A DNA stretch of 64,000 nucleotides from Trochalopteron elliotii (taxonomy: Eukaryota; Chordata; Aves; Passeriformes; Leiothrichidae). Both the position numbers and the translations under genes were made by a program. Below are positions 29,255 to 42,200 of this stretch, piece after piece. The stretch's first letter is position 1; each line of letters begins with the position of its first letter. Location: contig JANPWX010000126.1 of the NCBI GenBank assembly GCA_024734555.1, forward strand, positions 1,393,959-1,457,958, given 5' to 3'. Below the pieces are notes generated by a model. The model saw nothing but the letters and a program-made list of their open reading frames with translations. It searched no databases and was not told the origin of the DNA.

Positions 29255-32200
29255 TTAAACATCAACAGTACAGAGAGGTTCACTACCAGGCTGAGCTGAT
29301 TCCACTATTGTCATCTTGGGTTTCTTCCGGGTTTCCTCCTAAAAAATACAAAACAACCCCCACCACACAGTCATTAAGAGAACAGAATCATAAATCAATT
29401 AAAATTCTGAACCATTTTAGCCAAACTTGTGTCAGTTGTTACAAGAGGCTAACTAGGGCTAATGTTAAAAATAAATGTATGAAAGCAGGTACAATCAAGT
29501 TACAAGCCAGTTTAAAAGATAGGATGACAATCTTCCCAGAGTAGATCCCCAATCAAATTTTGAAGAGCTCTCTTTACTTAAAATACTGTGTAAAATAAGC
29601 AAAACCCCCTGATCATTGGTACACATGACCCATGACATTCATGCTGTTTGCAAACACATGAAAATATACACTCACTCTTTCCTGTGCCAGTTTCTTCATT
29701 TCTTCCTGTAACTTGTTCAGGATGTGCAGATTTGGCTTGTTCTTTTTGGCATACTGCTGAAGTTCTATCACACTTCTATCAGAGGTTTCCTATTCAATAG
29801 AATCATAAGCAACAACTGATCAACTTTTTAATGAAAAAAAATTAACGTACATGGAACAGCTTAGTCTGTTGTATTTCTGTAGTTTAGTCTCTAGGTAGTT
29901 TACTTCCCTACGTATGAACATCTACTTCTATGAGTTAGTTAACTAGGTTCTTTAATTCTGACATGGGAGATACAAGATTAACACAATTATTACTGTCAGT
30001 GAAATCCAGGCACCTTAAAGTTTTGTGGTAACTTAATTTATAAATCCAGAAAAGTCCAAAAGCAAAACTCCAGTGACAGGGCAGGTTACACTCAAACAAA
30101 AGGCTGCTCACCTGTTTAACCAGCTTGCTGTTCTCTCTGCCGTACATTCGCAAGAGAGAGCCCCAGTTTTTCACATGTGGATGCAGTAGCTGAAGGATTT
30201 TCTGAGAAGCCAATTGCTTCCCCACTCTTTTATTTTTGCCTGTAAAAATAACCATGGAAGTGTGTCAATACCAGCACATTATGTAATGACAGGCACAAAT
30301 ATTCACTTGAGTTAGTTCAAAACTGAGATACCAGACAAGAGCAGGACAAGCACACAAGCTGAACAAGCTCCCTCAGAATGGAGAGTGAAGGAGAACAGAA
30401 GAGAGGAAGAGGAGATTCAATTATTGTACTTACACCAGCCTCGCACTGTGTGCTTGCCACAAGTCATGACATATTCACTCTTCTGATTTTTCCCAGGAAT
30501 CACTTCAAACTTTATGGATGTATCACCCATTCCGTGGTTTCTTAAGCACAAACACAATCAAGATCACATACTAAGTTAAAACTACAAACAAGTGAAGTGG
30601 CTGCAGTTATCATCTTGGACTGTCATTGCAATGAAATCAGATATATTAACAATAAATGTCAATACATTAATTAACAAAGAGGTTTTTTTTAGATCAGTAA
30701 CTTCAGTCAAATGAAAAAACAACCCTGTATGAGAGAAAACAAAATACACAATTGTGTATATACACAGCTGTTGAGTCCAACAACTATATCCTGATCTCCA
30801 GAGAGGCACAAAGAGCAAATATGAATGAAAGAGGAATTAGCATTAAGCAGGTCAGCCCCCACCACGTCTCTCACAGCCCCAGGGAGCTCAGCAGCTCAGG
30901 GAGGGTTACTGACCAAGCCCAGCAAGGGCAAACACCTCACACCACACAGGGGTCCTCATGCTGCAGCCTTACCTTTTAAGGCACTCATGGAGAATCTGAT
31001 ATGGAGACAAGAGTCCAGCTTTACTGGTGAGTTCATATACCCGTGAGTCCTCAATACTGATATGGTTAAAATACTGCAAAGGAATTAAAGAGTTACTGTG
31101 CTTTGTGCAAATAAAACCATAATATTGTCCTTAAACCTAATTTCTCCTTTGCTACATATTAAAGAAATTCTGTTGCTCTGTGCTTAGTACTTTAAAAAGT
31201 GTTTTTAAATCCATAATGGCTTAAAAGCAACATCACTGAAACTGTCACACCTAATCAAACATTTGCAGACAGAAATTTTAACTCCAATCTTACATTATTC
31301 AATATGTACATAAAAATGACAAGCTTATAAATTCTTTATCATCATTTCTCCCTTAGGACAAGGTTATTTTACCTAATTATGAAAGTCTACTTACTAAAAT
31401 GCTCTGGTTTAATAATAAGAACAGAACAGCTACTGGCTCATTTGGTATTTTATCTTAAAAGAATGGAAAAAATTGTCTCCATTTCCTTAATGACCATTTT
31501 AGTAGTGCATGGCATACAATACAGTTCTAACTTAAAGCAAGGGTCCAAACAACTTCTGTGTATTACTTCATTTTAGAAAACCTTCCTTTCAGGCTGATTA
31601 TTGATTTTTCCTTTACTACTTACTGATGGTATCACTGATCAATGAGCTATTTAATTCTCCCAATATCTGAGAATATAGCACAACTCTCTTCTTAAAGAAA
31701 TTTTTCCTTTGATTTGTTTTTAAACCCATAAAGGGTTAATATTGATGTTAAAAACACCTCAGAAGCCTGAGCACTCTTACTTCTGACTTGGTGTCCTCAG
31801 ATGATCACACAAAACCAAACAGCACCTAGCTCTGAACATTTCCTGGCATCAACCAGAGGATTCTGGAAGGCAGGGCAGTACAGGCAATCTGGTGCCTTGG
31901 AACACCTCAGGTGTTCAGTAAGTGACCTGCTGGTCAATAAAGAACCAGTTCTTCACATCAGAGCAAATTTTCTGATCTATTCCAATAGAAAAAAAAAGAG
32001 TACTTTCTTTGCCCTAAATCTTGCCCTCAATGGAGGATTTTACACTTCCATCTGACTGAGAAAACAATTTTACTAATTTTCAGTAACATTCTGATATTGA
32101 ATGTGCAATGTTTTAAAAACAAACTCAAATGATGCCAGCCAGGAAGCATGAGCTCAGTACCTCAAGTTCTTGACTGTCTTTGGGCTTCTCCTCAGAGGTC

Positions 32201-35200
32201 TGTTTAACAAAGTCAGGAATAAGGATTTCCAGTGTAGCTCGAGCTGCAGAAAGTGATTAAACATCTTGATTAGGTTTATTTTAAACAAAAACATCTCCTC
32301 TAGAAATTGTCAGGCATTTTCTTCTGGTAAGAAAATTATTCACTTACACTTTTCAAGGGAAAATAAAATTCTATTAGTTTAGCTTGATAATTAAAGCCTC
32401 ATAACTATTTTAAAGAAGAAGATACTAGCTTTTTAAAAGTGTCTACAAAAGGAAAAATATTCCAGTCTCATTTTAGAAGTGATATAGAACATTTAAGACC
32501 TAAAATTAAAAGTTATTATCACCCCCTAGTTCTTACAGCCAAACCCCTGCACTGAATCACTATGGCCCTTGGAACCCCAGAATGGTACAAAAAGCAAACA
32601 GAAACAATCAGCAGTTGGTACTGAGAAAGAAAAAAACCTTACCAGCTTTATTCTTGGCAAGTTTTTTGCTGCTGGCAGTTCCTGCCCCATAAGTTACTCC
32701 ATCAATAATCACTGAGGCTCCAAAAGGTTCACTTGGGTTCTCTGGAAATGGAGGTGGGAAAAAAAGCTTTTTGGAACTCCCGTCATACATGAAATATCAC
32801 CACTATCAAGATTTGTTTTCTTCATTTCAGCTTCAAGAGGGATGAAAATGGTTTATTCTTCATGAAGACTGAAAAATTGTTTCACTAACAGAGTTTTCCA
32901 TTAACAGACTTACCACCACATACTTCATTCTTCCAAATAAAGAACTTATAGATTTTAGGAGACCACTGGTAATCTGCCAGAACTCAAATATCAATTCCAA
33001 ATTTTTTGCATCAGGGTGTGAATATAAGAGCTACACATTCTGATACCGAACTTTTGAGTTCTATTATGTAGTGCATATACAGGAGTAGCCTAATTCTGAA
33101 TAATTATAAGGTATCCTCAAAAAAACCCCCAAACAAACAGCAAAAGCAAGAATTAATGGAACATACGTTACACCACTTAAGGGAAAAAAACCCAATAGTA
33201 ACCTGATTCCAGTTATGTTTTTCATATATGCAACATTTCTGGATTCTTGATTAAGCATCAAGACCAGGATAGAACTGTTTAAGGAAACAGACTTACCACA
33301 TTCAAAGAAATTGTAAACAGGGCGAACCTTTAGGACTCGTTGCATATATTCATGCAAGATGCAAACTTCAGACTTCCCATTGGGATTAATGACAAACTCT
33401 GCAAGAAAGACAGGAAGAAGGAAGAAGCTCATTAGTTCCAGGCTTTGAAAGATAATTTCTGTTACAAACAAATCAATACTGAGCAACTCTCAGCAGGAAC
33501 AAGAGCTGAAGGTAGTCATTACTTACCAGGACTGTAACCTTAAATAAAAATATTTTTGTTTAGAAATTAGTCTTTTGAATAGGAGTATATTTTAACAGTA
33601 TTATTCCTTTCCTATGTTATATACCATGGGTCAAACACAGAATACTGGATCAGGAACTAAGGGGATTGTTTTTATTTTCAGTCAAGCTTAGGGCTGCAAT
33701 GAGTCTCCAACACAGGCTATGTGAAGTGCAGCTGGGGCAGCTAACCTTTCTTTATGGGTGCATCCTGCACAGAGAGGGTGATGAGTTTCTGGTTGGCCGG
33801 CAGGATGGGCCGCTCGGACTCCGCCTGCTTCCGCTTCATCTCCCGGTTGAACTGGCGGCGCTCGGCCCAGGTCCGGAATTTCTTTACAGTCACTTGTTCA
33901 AAGTCAAAACGCTTCTCAAGATAGCGCCTAAAATCTTCCAGATCTGAGAAACACAATCCAGTTACCCTCTCTGCTTCACCACTGGACAAGCATTAAGTTC
34001 TCTATTTCCACTGTATAATTATTTTCTTAGACTAGGAGCAAAAGGTTAAGATGCTGTTTAGGACTAACAGAAGTAATTTTAAGTTTTCTTATTATAGGAT
34101 CAAATGCAAAATGTTTGCACAAACCAGAAAACAAAATAAAACAAAACACCATTTTATTCTGCCACTTAATGATTTTTCTAATCCCTAACCAGCATTAATA
34201 CCCAACACAATTTGCAACAAAACACCAGTAATTGTTCTGCTTCAACATCTAATCACCCTCCCTTTACCTGAAGGAAGGTACACAGTGAGTACAGTAGCTG
34301 TGCTTTCAGCCTCAGCTCCCTGAAGCCAAACCCAACTGTTGCTGCCTACTTATTCTGCAGTGTACCATGAAACAGTGTACAGTGATGTTTCATGAACTCC
34401 ATGGGTATCTGCAGCCTCTGTGCAGAATTTAATACATGAAATTCACATACAGAGTACTAAAGGATTGCCCCCTTGTAGTACAGCTGCTTCTCCTTTATAG
34501 GACAGTCTGCAAATACAATCAGCAAAAATAAAGAGTAGCATCCACAGATGTAAACAAACAAAAGCAAGCTGCTGGTATTGTTTCCTTCCACAAGGAATTC
34601 CAAATGCAAGTCACACTTATACTTGATCACTCAGTATCTTTGGCAGTAACACAGAACAGATCCTATTTAAAGAGAGAGATAGAAGGTGAACTTCATGTAG
34701 AAAAATAAGTGCTTACTGGCTTTAACTTAACTGCTGAATAGTGATTTTTTTTTTTTTACATCTTTTGGCATGGTTTTTGGACTGGACATGACACATGTCT
34801 CAGCACCAATGACAAGGACAGGTTTTATGTTTGAGCACTACAAAGGCAAATGGTGGCCTGTGATCCCCACCAATATTCTGAGTAGCAGAAATTTACATGG
34901 ATGGGAATCTCAGGTATGCAGATGTGATAAGTAACATATGAGCTTCCTCTCTCTAGGGTGGTGATGATGTCTTCAGATAACTTTTTGTGTAGAAGCTATC
35001 AGATTTGCATAAAATAATGAAGCACCACACCCCTCTGTAAGAGTGCAATTATATTTGCATGACTTAGTCTACTAGACTTATGCAAATACAGAAATATAGT
35101 CTAACTACATCATTTATCTTAAGAGATCATCCTGAAAATAGATAAAACTTAGCCAATTACAGAGAATGTATAGAAAAGCCTACTTGAAGAAGTCACATGA

Positions 35201-38200
35201 ACATATTCAACAGCAAATGTACACACTAATAAAACTGATTCTTACATTGAGATAAAGTCTACAGGACCAAACTACCAAAATGTTCATTTTTTTGTGTGTA
35301 AAACCTTTCCATGTGGACCCTAAGAGCTTCAGGAAAGATTATAATTCAGTAGCCAAGTCTGGAATAAAACTTCCAAAATGCCATTACCCCAACTCAAGTC
35401 AAGAAAAGACTCCAATTCCCATACATACCTACAGATTCATCTTTACATACTTCAACTTTGGCCTTAACTTGTCCCAAAGCTCCTTGTGCTGCATCCCCCC
35501 CAGAGGGGTCTTTGTCATCTAAAGGCCCAGAATCAGCAGCAGTGGAATCTGGTTCTTCTGTTTGGCAGTCCAGTTCTGAGGATTTATCTAGGTGCTTTAC
35601 AGGTGATACTTCCCCATTTGGGGTTATGTCATTGTTTTGTTCCCTTTCCTCATTTTCCTTCATTTTTTTGTAATGAAAGCAGGGAATGCTACTAAGGGGT
35701 GGATCATGTTTCTGCAAATATAAAACGATACAGAAGGTTTCAGTTATCTCAAGGTCACCAAAAGCAAAACTCAAACCCAAAAGATGCAAGCAAGATGGAA
35801 GCTATTTGTATTCAGTCTAGGCTCAAGCTCCTCTTTGGACAGCAAAGTCATTCTACTCAAGAGCTGAGCAGGGCCACTCCTGGGGCATCTTCACACTGTG
35901 TGACACTGAGACAAACTGCTGGTTTAGATGAAGACTACAGTCTGGATCTACATGCAAACACTGCATACTTTCATAAAATCCACTGAGCTTTCCTGGGGCA
36001 TAAGCCCATGACACTAAATCCAATTTCTGCAGATTCCTTGGGTTCAAGAATGCAAATATGGGTCATAAGCCACAGCTCAGACTGATTTATAGCTACAAAT
36101 AAATGATCCCTAGATACATTTCATGGTGCAATAAACCCCCAATTTTGCAGCCATACTAGAAAAGTGAAGGCACCAAACAGGATCATCTCATTCACTTTAA
36201 CCACCCAAACAGAAAAACAAAGCACCTAAGAAAAATCTTATCAGACTTTTGGAAACAAAAGAATTTCGTTTTCAAGGATCTTAATTCAAAAACTGGAAAC
36301 ATGCCTGCCAAAGCAGAAAAATACTCAACTGCTTGCAGGAACAGATCTAATTTTTAATCTGAGTTAGTATTTAAGTAATTGACAGCTCTCACCCTTATGC
36401 TTCCTGTTCCCAAAAAATAAGGTCTAGACCAGGTAACAACTCTAGATTCTCTGTGCAGATAGACAGGAATGCCCGAGTTATGGAATGTCATGATCCATCC
36501 ATCTGGCAAAGGTTCTGTAGGAGGGCGGCCACGACCTTTAAAGCAAATAATGGCTTTAAACTTGGATAGACTGCTTAGAAGAATAGAAAGAAAATCCAGG
36601 GGTTTATTTATTGCTTTTTCTGCCCCAAAGAATAAAATGGCACTGAAACAAGATTAACGTTTTGTAGAGATGTTGTTTTAATAACAAGGTATGTATCTCT
36701 AACCCAGACTAAATCCTGCAAAATTACAGATTCCATGACGTTCTCAACTAAAGGCAATAGTAGCAATAGTTTTTATATAGACTGACTTGTTTGTTTCATC
36801 ACTGAATTCTCTTTTTTCCAGTCTTTTGATACATATCACAAGCATCACTGGAAAGTATTGACTGGAAAAGTCACACTTGCTTCAGAAACAACTTCATTTT
36901 CTGTAAAAATTTTTCACTTGACACTTACGAATAAATTTGCATTGAAACACCACCTGAGTCAGAGACCCAAACAGCCAGCAAAGAGCTCACGTCTAAGCCA
37001 AGGTCTGCTGTCTCTCTAAATCACAAATCAGACTATTCATCTTTGCTGGAAGCTTCCTGGCAATCCCCTGTTACTACACAATTTTGGAGCAAGAAGTTAT
37101 TTGGCTTTTTATTTCAGAATACAGTGAAGCTGTAAAATACTCCTCTAGTACGTGTTTAAATTTTAATTCTAATTCACAGTATTTTCCATTACATTTTTCT
37201 GGACGGGTTAGTGTTCTTAGCTCTTCTTTATTAGTAGTTTCTAACACAATGAAATTGGGATAAATGTAAGCCACTGACTTTTCTAGTTATTATTTTTAAC
37301 CTAGATTGCATTCATAGAGACCTCACATGGGGCAATTTCAACAGCAGAAGTTAAGTAACTGAAGCAGGAAAAAGACCGGAATGACCAGAGACAAAAACCC
37401 CAGATCACTCTCGTTCACCTCCCCACCACTGAGGTAACATTCCTCATTATTTTACACAAATCCACACACTAAAATTTGTTCTTATTACATACAACAGATC
37501 AAAAGTAAAAATCAACTTTGCCGTTAAGAACGTGAAAAATCATATTCCACAGTAAGAAGCCTCCCAGCAACAAAATTCTCCAACACATTCATGATTTCAC
37601 ACTAATTGGTGTCCCACACTTTGTCTGCTGATATACTTTTGTTCTACAGACACGAACCATACGAGTACCTACAGTTATTAAATGCACATTAACTTACTCT
37701 TCAGTACAGTTTTAATTTTGGTCATCATTGGCTGCACGCTTGTCTCTCCATCAGACTGGTGATCACTTTCACCACCGTATTTCTCATTATCTAGTCTCCT
37801 TGTTTTGGGTGCTCGAAGACCCTCTTCCAGCAGAGCATCCACATCATTATCAAAGTCATCCTGAAAGAGACTTCATCAGACACTATCCTTCTGGGCCTAC
37901 CAACCTCCCTTTTCCCTTGCAAAGACAAAGCAGACATTTTTGATATGCACTTCCATACAGCGAGAAACTAGAAATTTCCAATGATTCCAGTAAAAAGACT
38001 GAAAAATAAGAAAATAAGTTTGTGAGAACTAGAATCTACATGATAAAATGAACTGCAGTTGCATGAGACTTTTAAATGCTGTTTTTATAGAAAACTACAG
38101 AAGCTGCAACACAACTCAGAAGTTTGACTAAAACAGTTTACAGAGGTTTTCAGCCAAAGCTCTGTCTCTGAAAATTCTGCTATTTTGACTCATGTACTGC

Positions 38201-39010
38201 ACACTTCTAGAAGAGATTATTTCTTTGCATATTTTTTTCTAGCCACTTGGAAACCTCTTACCCAGCAAAGACGTGGGATTTACTTACCTCATATGAGAAA
38301 TTCAAGGTTTCTTCATCCACTTTATCTCTTTGAACGATTGCTTTAGATGTGAACCCTCCTCCTTCTTCATCTATTTCCATCAAATTGTCGGTAAAGTCTT
38401 CTAGCTCATCCAGAACTGCAAATTCCACTCTCTTTTCCTGATCAATATCATTTTCATCATCCTTCTTGTCATCACTTTCACCCCCTATCCCTACAGCTTT
38501 ACCATTACTACCACCAAAAGGACAAACATGCAAATCCCCATTGACATTATTAATACCAAACTCTGCATCTGCCTTATAATCCTGCTCAACTCCAGTGTAC
38601 AGAACTTTCCTATCTTTGCTTTTGCAGCTCTCTGTAAAGCTAACACTAATCTTCACATCCTTCAGTAACTTAAGATCTGGGGTGAACTTTCGAACTGACG
38701 GTGCGTGACGAGCAGTTCTGGGGCTTTGGTCACTACTGTTGGGGTCTATGATCAGACGGCTTTTGTAGCAGGCAGATCCCTTTGTGAGCAGCTGTGTTCT
38801 GCAGAGACTGTGCGTGTCCCCAGCAGGGGTATCTGACTGTCCATCACCACCAGAGCCAACGTCCATTACCTCTGCGTCACTGGACGTTTGCAGGGGAGGT
38901 GGTGGAGGCTGTTCGTTGGGCGGCAGAGGTGGGCGACAAGGCTGATTCTCCACATTCACTTCTCTCGCAGGTTCTTTAGGGAGGGGTGGTACATTTTCAT
39001 AGTTCTCCAT
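29255..39010 (-). CDS. DGCR8: DGCR8, Microprocessor RNA-binding subunit, complete
   Basis: Nuclear partner of Drosha that recognises primary miRNA hairpins. Coding exons on the minus strand: 39010-38288, 37860-37698, 36535-36393, 35711-35429, 33943-33746, 33398-33297, 32741-32643, 32243-32161, 31073-30973, 30540-30434, 30239-30112, 29789-29676 and 29338-29255. All phases agree, giving 775 aa (human 773). Residues: acidic/Pro-rich N-terminus; WW-type motif 305-338 (LPDGWIMTF to WSRP); haem-ligand Cys354 in IPCFHYKKM; the region around 439-503 ([12 protein letters not shown]); dsRBD1 about 509-575 ([14 protein letters not shown]); dsRBD2 about 620-690 ([13 protein letters not shown]); C-terminal Drosha-binding helix about 711-750. 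The first Met of the exon is used, as in other vertebrates. Exon 2 also carries two pri-miRNA hairpins. Confidence 0.98.
33944..35428 (-). other. DGCR8: DGCR8 intron 5
   Basis: 1.5 kb intron between the exon ending CKDESV and the exon starting [12 protein letters not shown]. The octamer cluster is its only notable content. Confidence 0.85.
34980..35100. promoter_or_regulatory. cluster of three POU octamer motifs in DGCR8 intron 5
   Basis: ATTTGCAT at 35003-35010 and 35053-35060, and its inverse ATGCAAAT at 35080-35087, all perfect, within 85 bases. The octamer is the binding site of Oct/POU factors. Enhancer function is inferred only from the clustering. Confidence 0.4.
38840..38905 (-). ncRNA. 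MIR1306: mir-1306 hairpin inside DGCR8 coding exon
   Basis: On the minus strand the 5p arm occupies 38902-38881 and the 3p arm 38862-38845, both identical to the human miR-1306-5p and -3p sequences as I recall them. The arms pair through AACGTCCA/TGGACGTT next to the loop and CCACC/GGTGG at the base, with a loop of about 18 bases. The same bases encode residues 37-56 of DGCR8, ending [11 protein letters not shown]. In mammals Drosha-DGCR8 cuts the DGCR8 mRNA here. Confidence 0.9.
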
Positions 39011-39288
39011 TTTTAAAACTACTGGTTTAAAAAACACAATGCTTTAATAAATGTTTAATCTCTATATTCCTAACATGCATAAGTCCATCAGGATTGGTTT
39101 ATCATGTTCTAGTCAATATGCAACACTGATGATTCAGTTAAGCTGACTACATTGTTCTTTTCATTAATGTAGACAGCTTTCAGAATCACTGTCTCAATTA
39201 TTGGAAATCACAATGCATTCAGCTTAAATAGCTGAAGACTAAGAGTGCATCTTCACTGGACAAGCTGGTCTCCTTTTCTTCTTTCAAC
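39011..39288 (-). other. DGCR8: DGCR8 5' UTR part of exon 2
   Basis: Minus-strand acceptor with a strong pyrimidine tract (TTTTTTTTTGTTTCCTCTTATAG, written here only as a T-rich tract ending TTATAG) sits at 39290-39289. It places 278 bases of 5' UTR before the ATG and keeps the mir-3618 hairpin within the mature exon. A weaker AG at 39023-39022 would remove the hairpin and is less likely. Confidence 0.75.
39138..39190 (-). ncRNA. MIR3618: mir-3618 hairpin in DGCR8 5' UTR
   Basis: On the minus strand AAGCTGTCTACATT pairs with AATGTAGTCAGCTT across a 12-base loop (AATGAAAAGAAC), with a single T-T mismatch. Flanking bases extend the stem by about 9 further, imperfect pairs. The mature segment at 39175-39154 differs from human miR-3618 at one base by my recollection. 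It lies 140-165 bases upstream of the DGCR8 ATG, in the same exon. Confidence 0.88.
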
Positions 39289-42200
39289 CTATAAGAGGAA
39301 ACAAAAAAAAAATTGTCACAGGAAAAAAATGGAAATGGTATCCTAGGCAGAAAGAAAACATGTCACCCCTTCCAGCATAAATTTCAAGTAGAAGAGTGAC
39401 ACTTTTAGAGTGAGAAAAGCAGGGTGCCCAGATACCATCTTGAATGAGGCTGAAACTAGAGTGGTTTTATTGCTCAAGCTGTACACACCAGCACAAGAAT
39501 TTACTAACACAGTTGCCTTTATGATTAGTTGCCTATCTCTGCTTGGTTAGCAGAAAAGGCACTAAGCATGACAGACTAAAAACCGCATTTTGGGGAAGTT
39601 CTTCCATAATCTGAAACAACCTGGTATTCAAGCTATACTTACCCACACAGCAGAAAGGATAATTAGCTTACAGTTTAACCCAATCTGCAAAACCAACAAG
39701 ATTTTGAAGTCTATGGTCATGGCTTTTCAAAATTTAAGTTATCAGCTATTTCTGAAATCTCAGAATTTACTAAAATATCACAGAAAATCACTCTAGATAA
39801 CCAGATATTAGACATTTGATCTTGTACTTTGCACTATTATGGAACTATTTATTCAGGTTCAGATACACAGCATCAAAGCTCAAATTCATTTTGGAAAGAA
39901 TTCAGAAGTCAGTGCTTTAGGGAATTTAACCTGGGAAAAGTACTCAATTCCTTTAGGAAATTTTACAGGGGATGGGGAGTGTTTGTTTAAGGTTTATTTT
40001 TCACGTTAGGTGGTTTTTTCTACCATGTCTTCAATTATACTTTTGTCATCTGTGCAGGACCATAAACACCTGAGGAAAAGAAGGATCATTTCTTACCTGC
40101 TTATTTTGGTTTCTCCAAGTCCCTCCATGCCAGCCCAAACTAGGCTTAAATGTTTCTACAAGCTAGAAATGAAGCTCTGTCACTCTGCCCCAGGTAGCCA
40201 GCTGGCTGAATCTGCTCTGTTCAAAGTCTTCCCAAGTACTTTGGAAAGACAAGCTCCAAGATCTCCCACGTTGCTGTGTAACACTGAAGGCAACAGGGCA
40301 GAAGGTCTGGGTTGTCATGAGGGACTTAAGAGAAACCAAGGGTAATTCTCTCATGTGTCTCTACACCAGCCCAGGCAGAACAAACCAACAGCAATATCCA
40401 AACACCAGCTGGGGCAAGGCACAGAGCTGGCAATCAGGAGTTATAATGGGATCAATTAAAATTCAGCAACATACAGAAAGTTACCTACCTGGAAGCTGGA
40501 AGAAAGCACAATATATAACAAAGCAAACTCTAATATGGCAACAAAGCAAGTTTTGCTGGGGCAGCAGAGGAATTCATATTCTGTGGTGGTTTTTTTAATG
40601 GGTGTGGGTTTTTTTAAGCTTTCTCAAAATTGTGACACATCCAACATGCTGATTTTGACATGCATTATAGAATTACTAAAGAAAAAACTGGTAAGAACTC
40701 TAAAATAATCCCATCTTCTCTGATACCAACACACTAATGCTCAGATTGAAAAATGGCTCATTCATCAGTAAGACAAGCAATTCTATATATTTAAATCCAT
40801 TCCATCCTATAACATAAATGACCTCAGAAATGAACAATTCCTTCATCTTTCAACAGGTTCTGAAACATATAATGTAGAGAACACCCCTAGAAATATATTT
40901 GTCTAATAAATTTCCTCATCTTCAGATTAAAAAAGAAAAAAAAAAGTGAATGACAAATTATTAAATTCTTCACAGTAAATCATTAGTGTCTTAATTCTGA
41001 ACAAAAGAATCAAGAGTCACAGCACGAGTTCCGAAACTCCTGGAAACTAAATGCCTAAGTCAACTAATTTTTCCATCTTAAAGAGTCTTCTAAAGACTCT
41101 TCAAAACAGCATACAGAAGTAATTCACACAGAAACTGAACACCGAAATCAGCATTCTAGAATTTGAAAGAGCAAAAGCTTTCCTTGTGTTTGAGGAGCTC
41201 CCTGGTCCAATGGGAAGGACTTATTTTTGACAAGGCTAAGACATGATCACAAATGCCACTTCCAGACCCCTGATACACATCCTGCTCCTATGCTGAAGTA
41301 TTTTAACAACACCAATGTCAAAACATAAGAACTTAACCTTTACCTGCCCAGCTTTGGTAGTTCACTGATACAACACCTCTGCTCTTTGCAGGAAGATGTC
41401 TTGTTATTCTATTCAAGCACTGATAACAATTATATTCTTGTTGTCTCCCCTTTCTTGCTGGCTGTGAAATGATGAATAGCTGAAGGATGAAGAGCAAATC
41501 ACTGCCAGGGATTGTCTGCTCCTCAGTACACACACTGGGTCAGGAAAAGTACTAGACCAAGATGGGCTCAAATGAGCTTTTTCCATTTCTAGCCATGAAC
41601 CTGCCACATCCCTAGGGTAAGGTAACAGTGTGGTAGTGATGCCAAAAAGGGTTTTGCTCTTTATACATTTTTCATTTATCTGCAGCTCTGTAGACTACTA
41701 TTATGCAGTTATAGAGCTCCTTAATTAACTCTAGTACTTTTCCTACCCTTTCTCTTGGATTTTAGAACAATAAGCTGACCTTCTAAACACATTCCTGGAA
41801 TATTGTTTAGTCTTATACTAAGTAGGGGACCTACAATAAGACATAATAAGAAGTGGGCAGAGAACCCTTGGACCAACTCCAAGAGGCTGACCCAGGGGTG
41901 GGTTACTGGGGCAACTGAATCTCCTGTTGGATGTACCTGTTAGATACCCTAATTAATTAACCTTATAATAGCAGAAACCCAGTGCCAGGTGTGCCCATCA
42001 CTACTGGACACCTGGAAGCTTCCAAAGAAAGGTCTGTTTGTTACTCTTCTAACAGTGTTTCAAGGGTTTTTTCTCTCTTTTGATTATAGGTAACAGTGAG
42101 ACTGCAGTTACAGTGGGTTACAATACCTGCCTATGAGCCACAAAAAGCAAGGCAGAAGCAGAGGAACACAGGTCCAATTCCCATCTACTTCCCTGCCAGC

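Noticed and set aside
39021..39024. AG just upstream of the DGCR8 ATG as the exon 2 acceptor
   Set aside because: It lacks a good pyrimidine tract, and it would splice out the conserved mir-3618 hairpin. The acceptor at 39289-39290 is much stronger.
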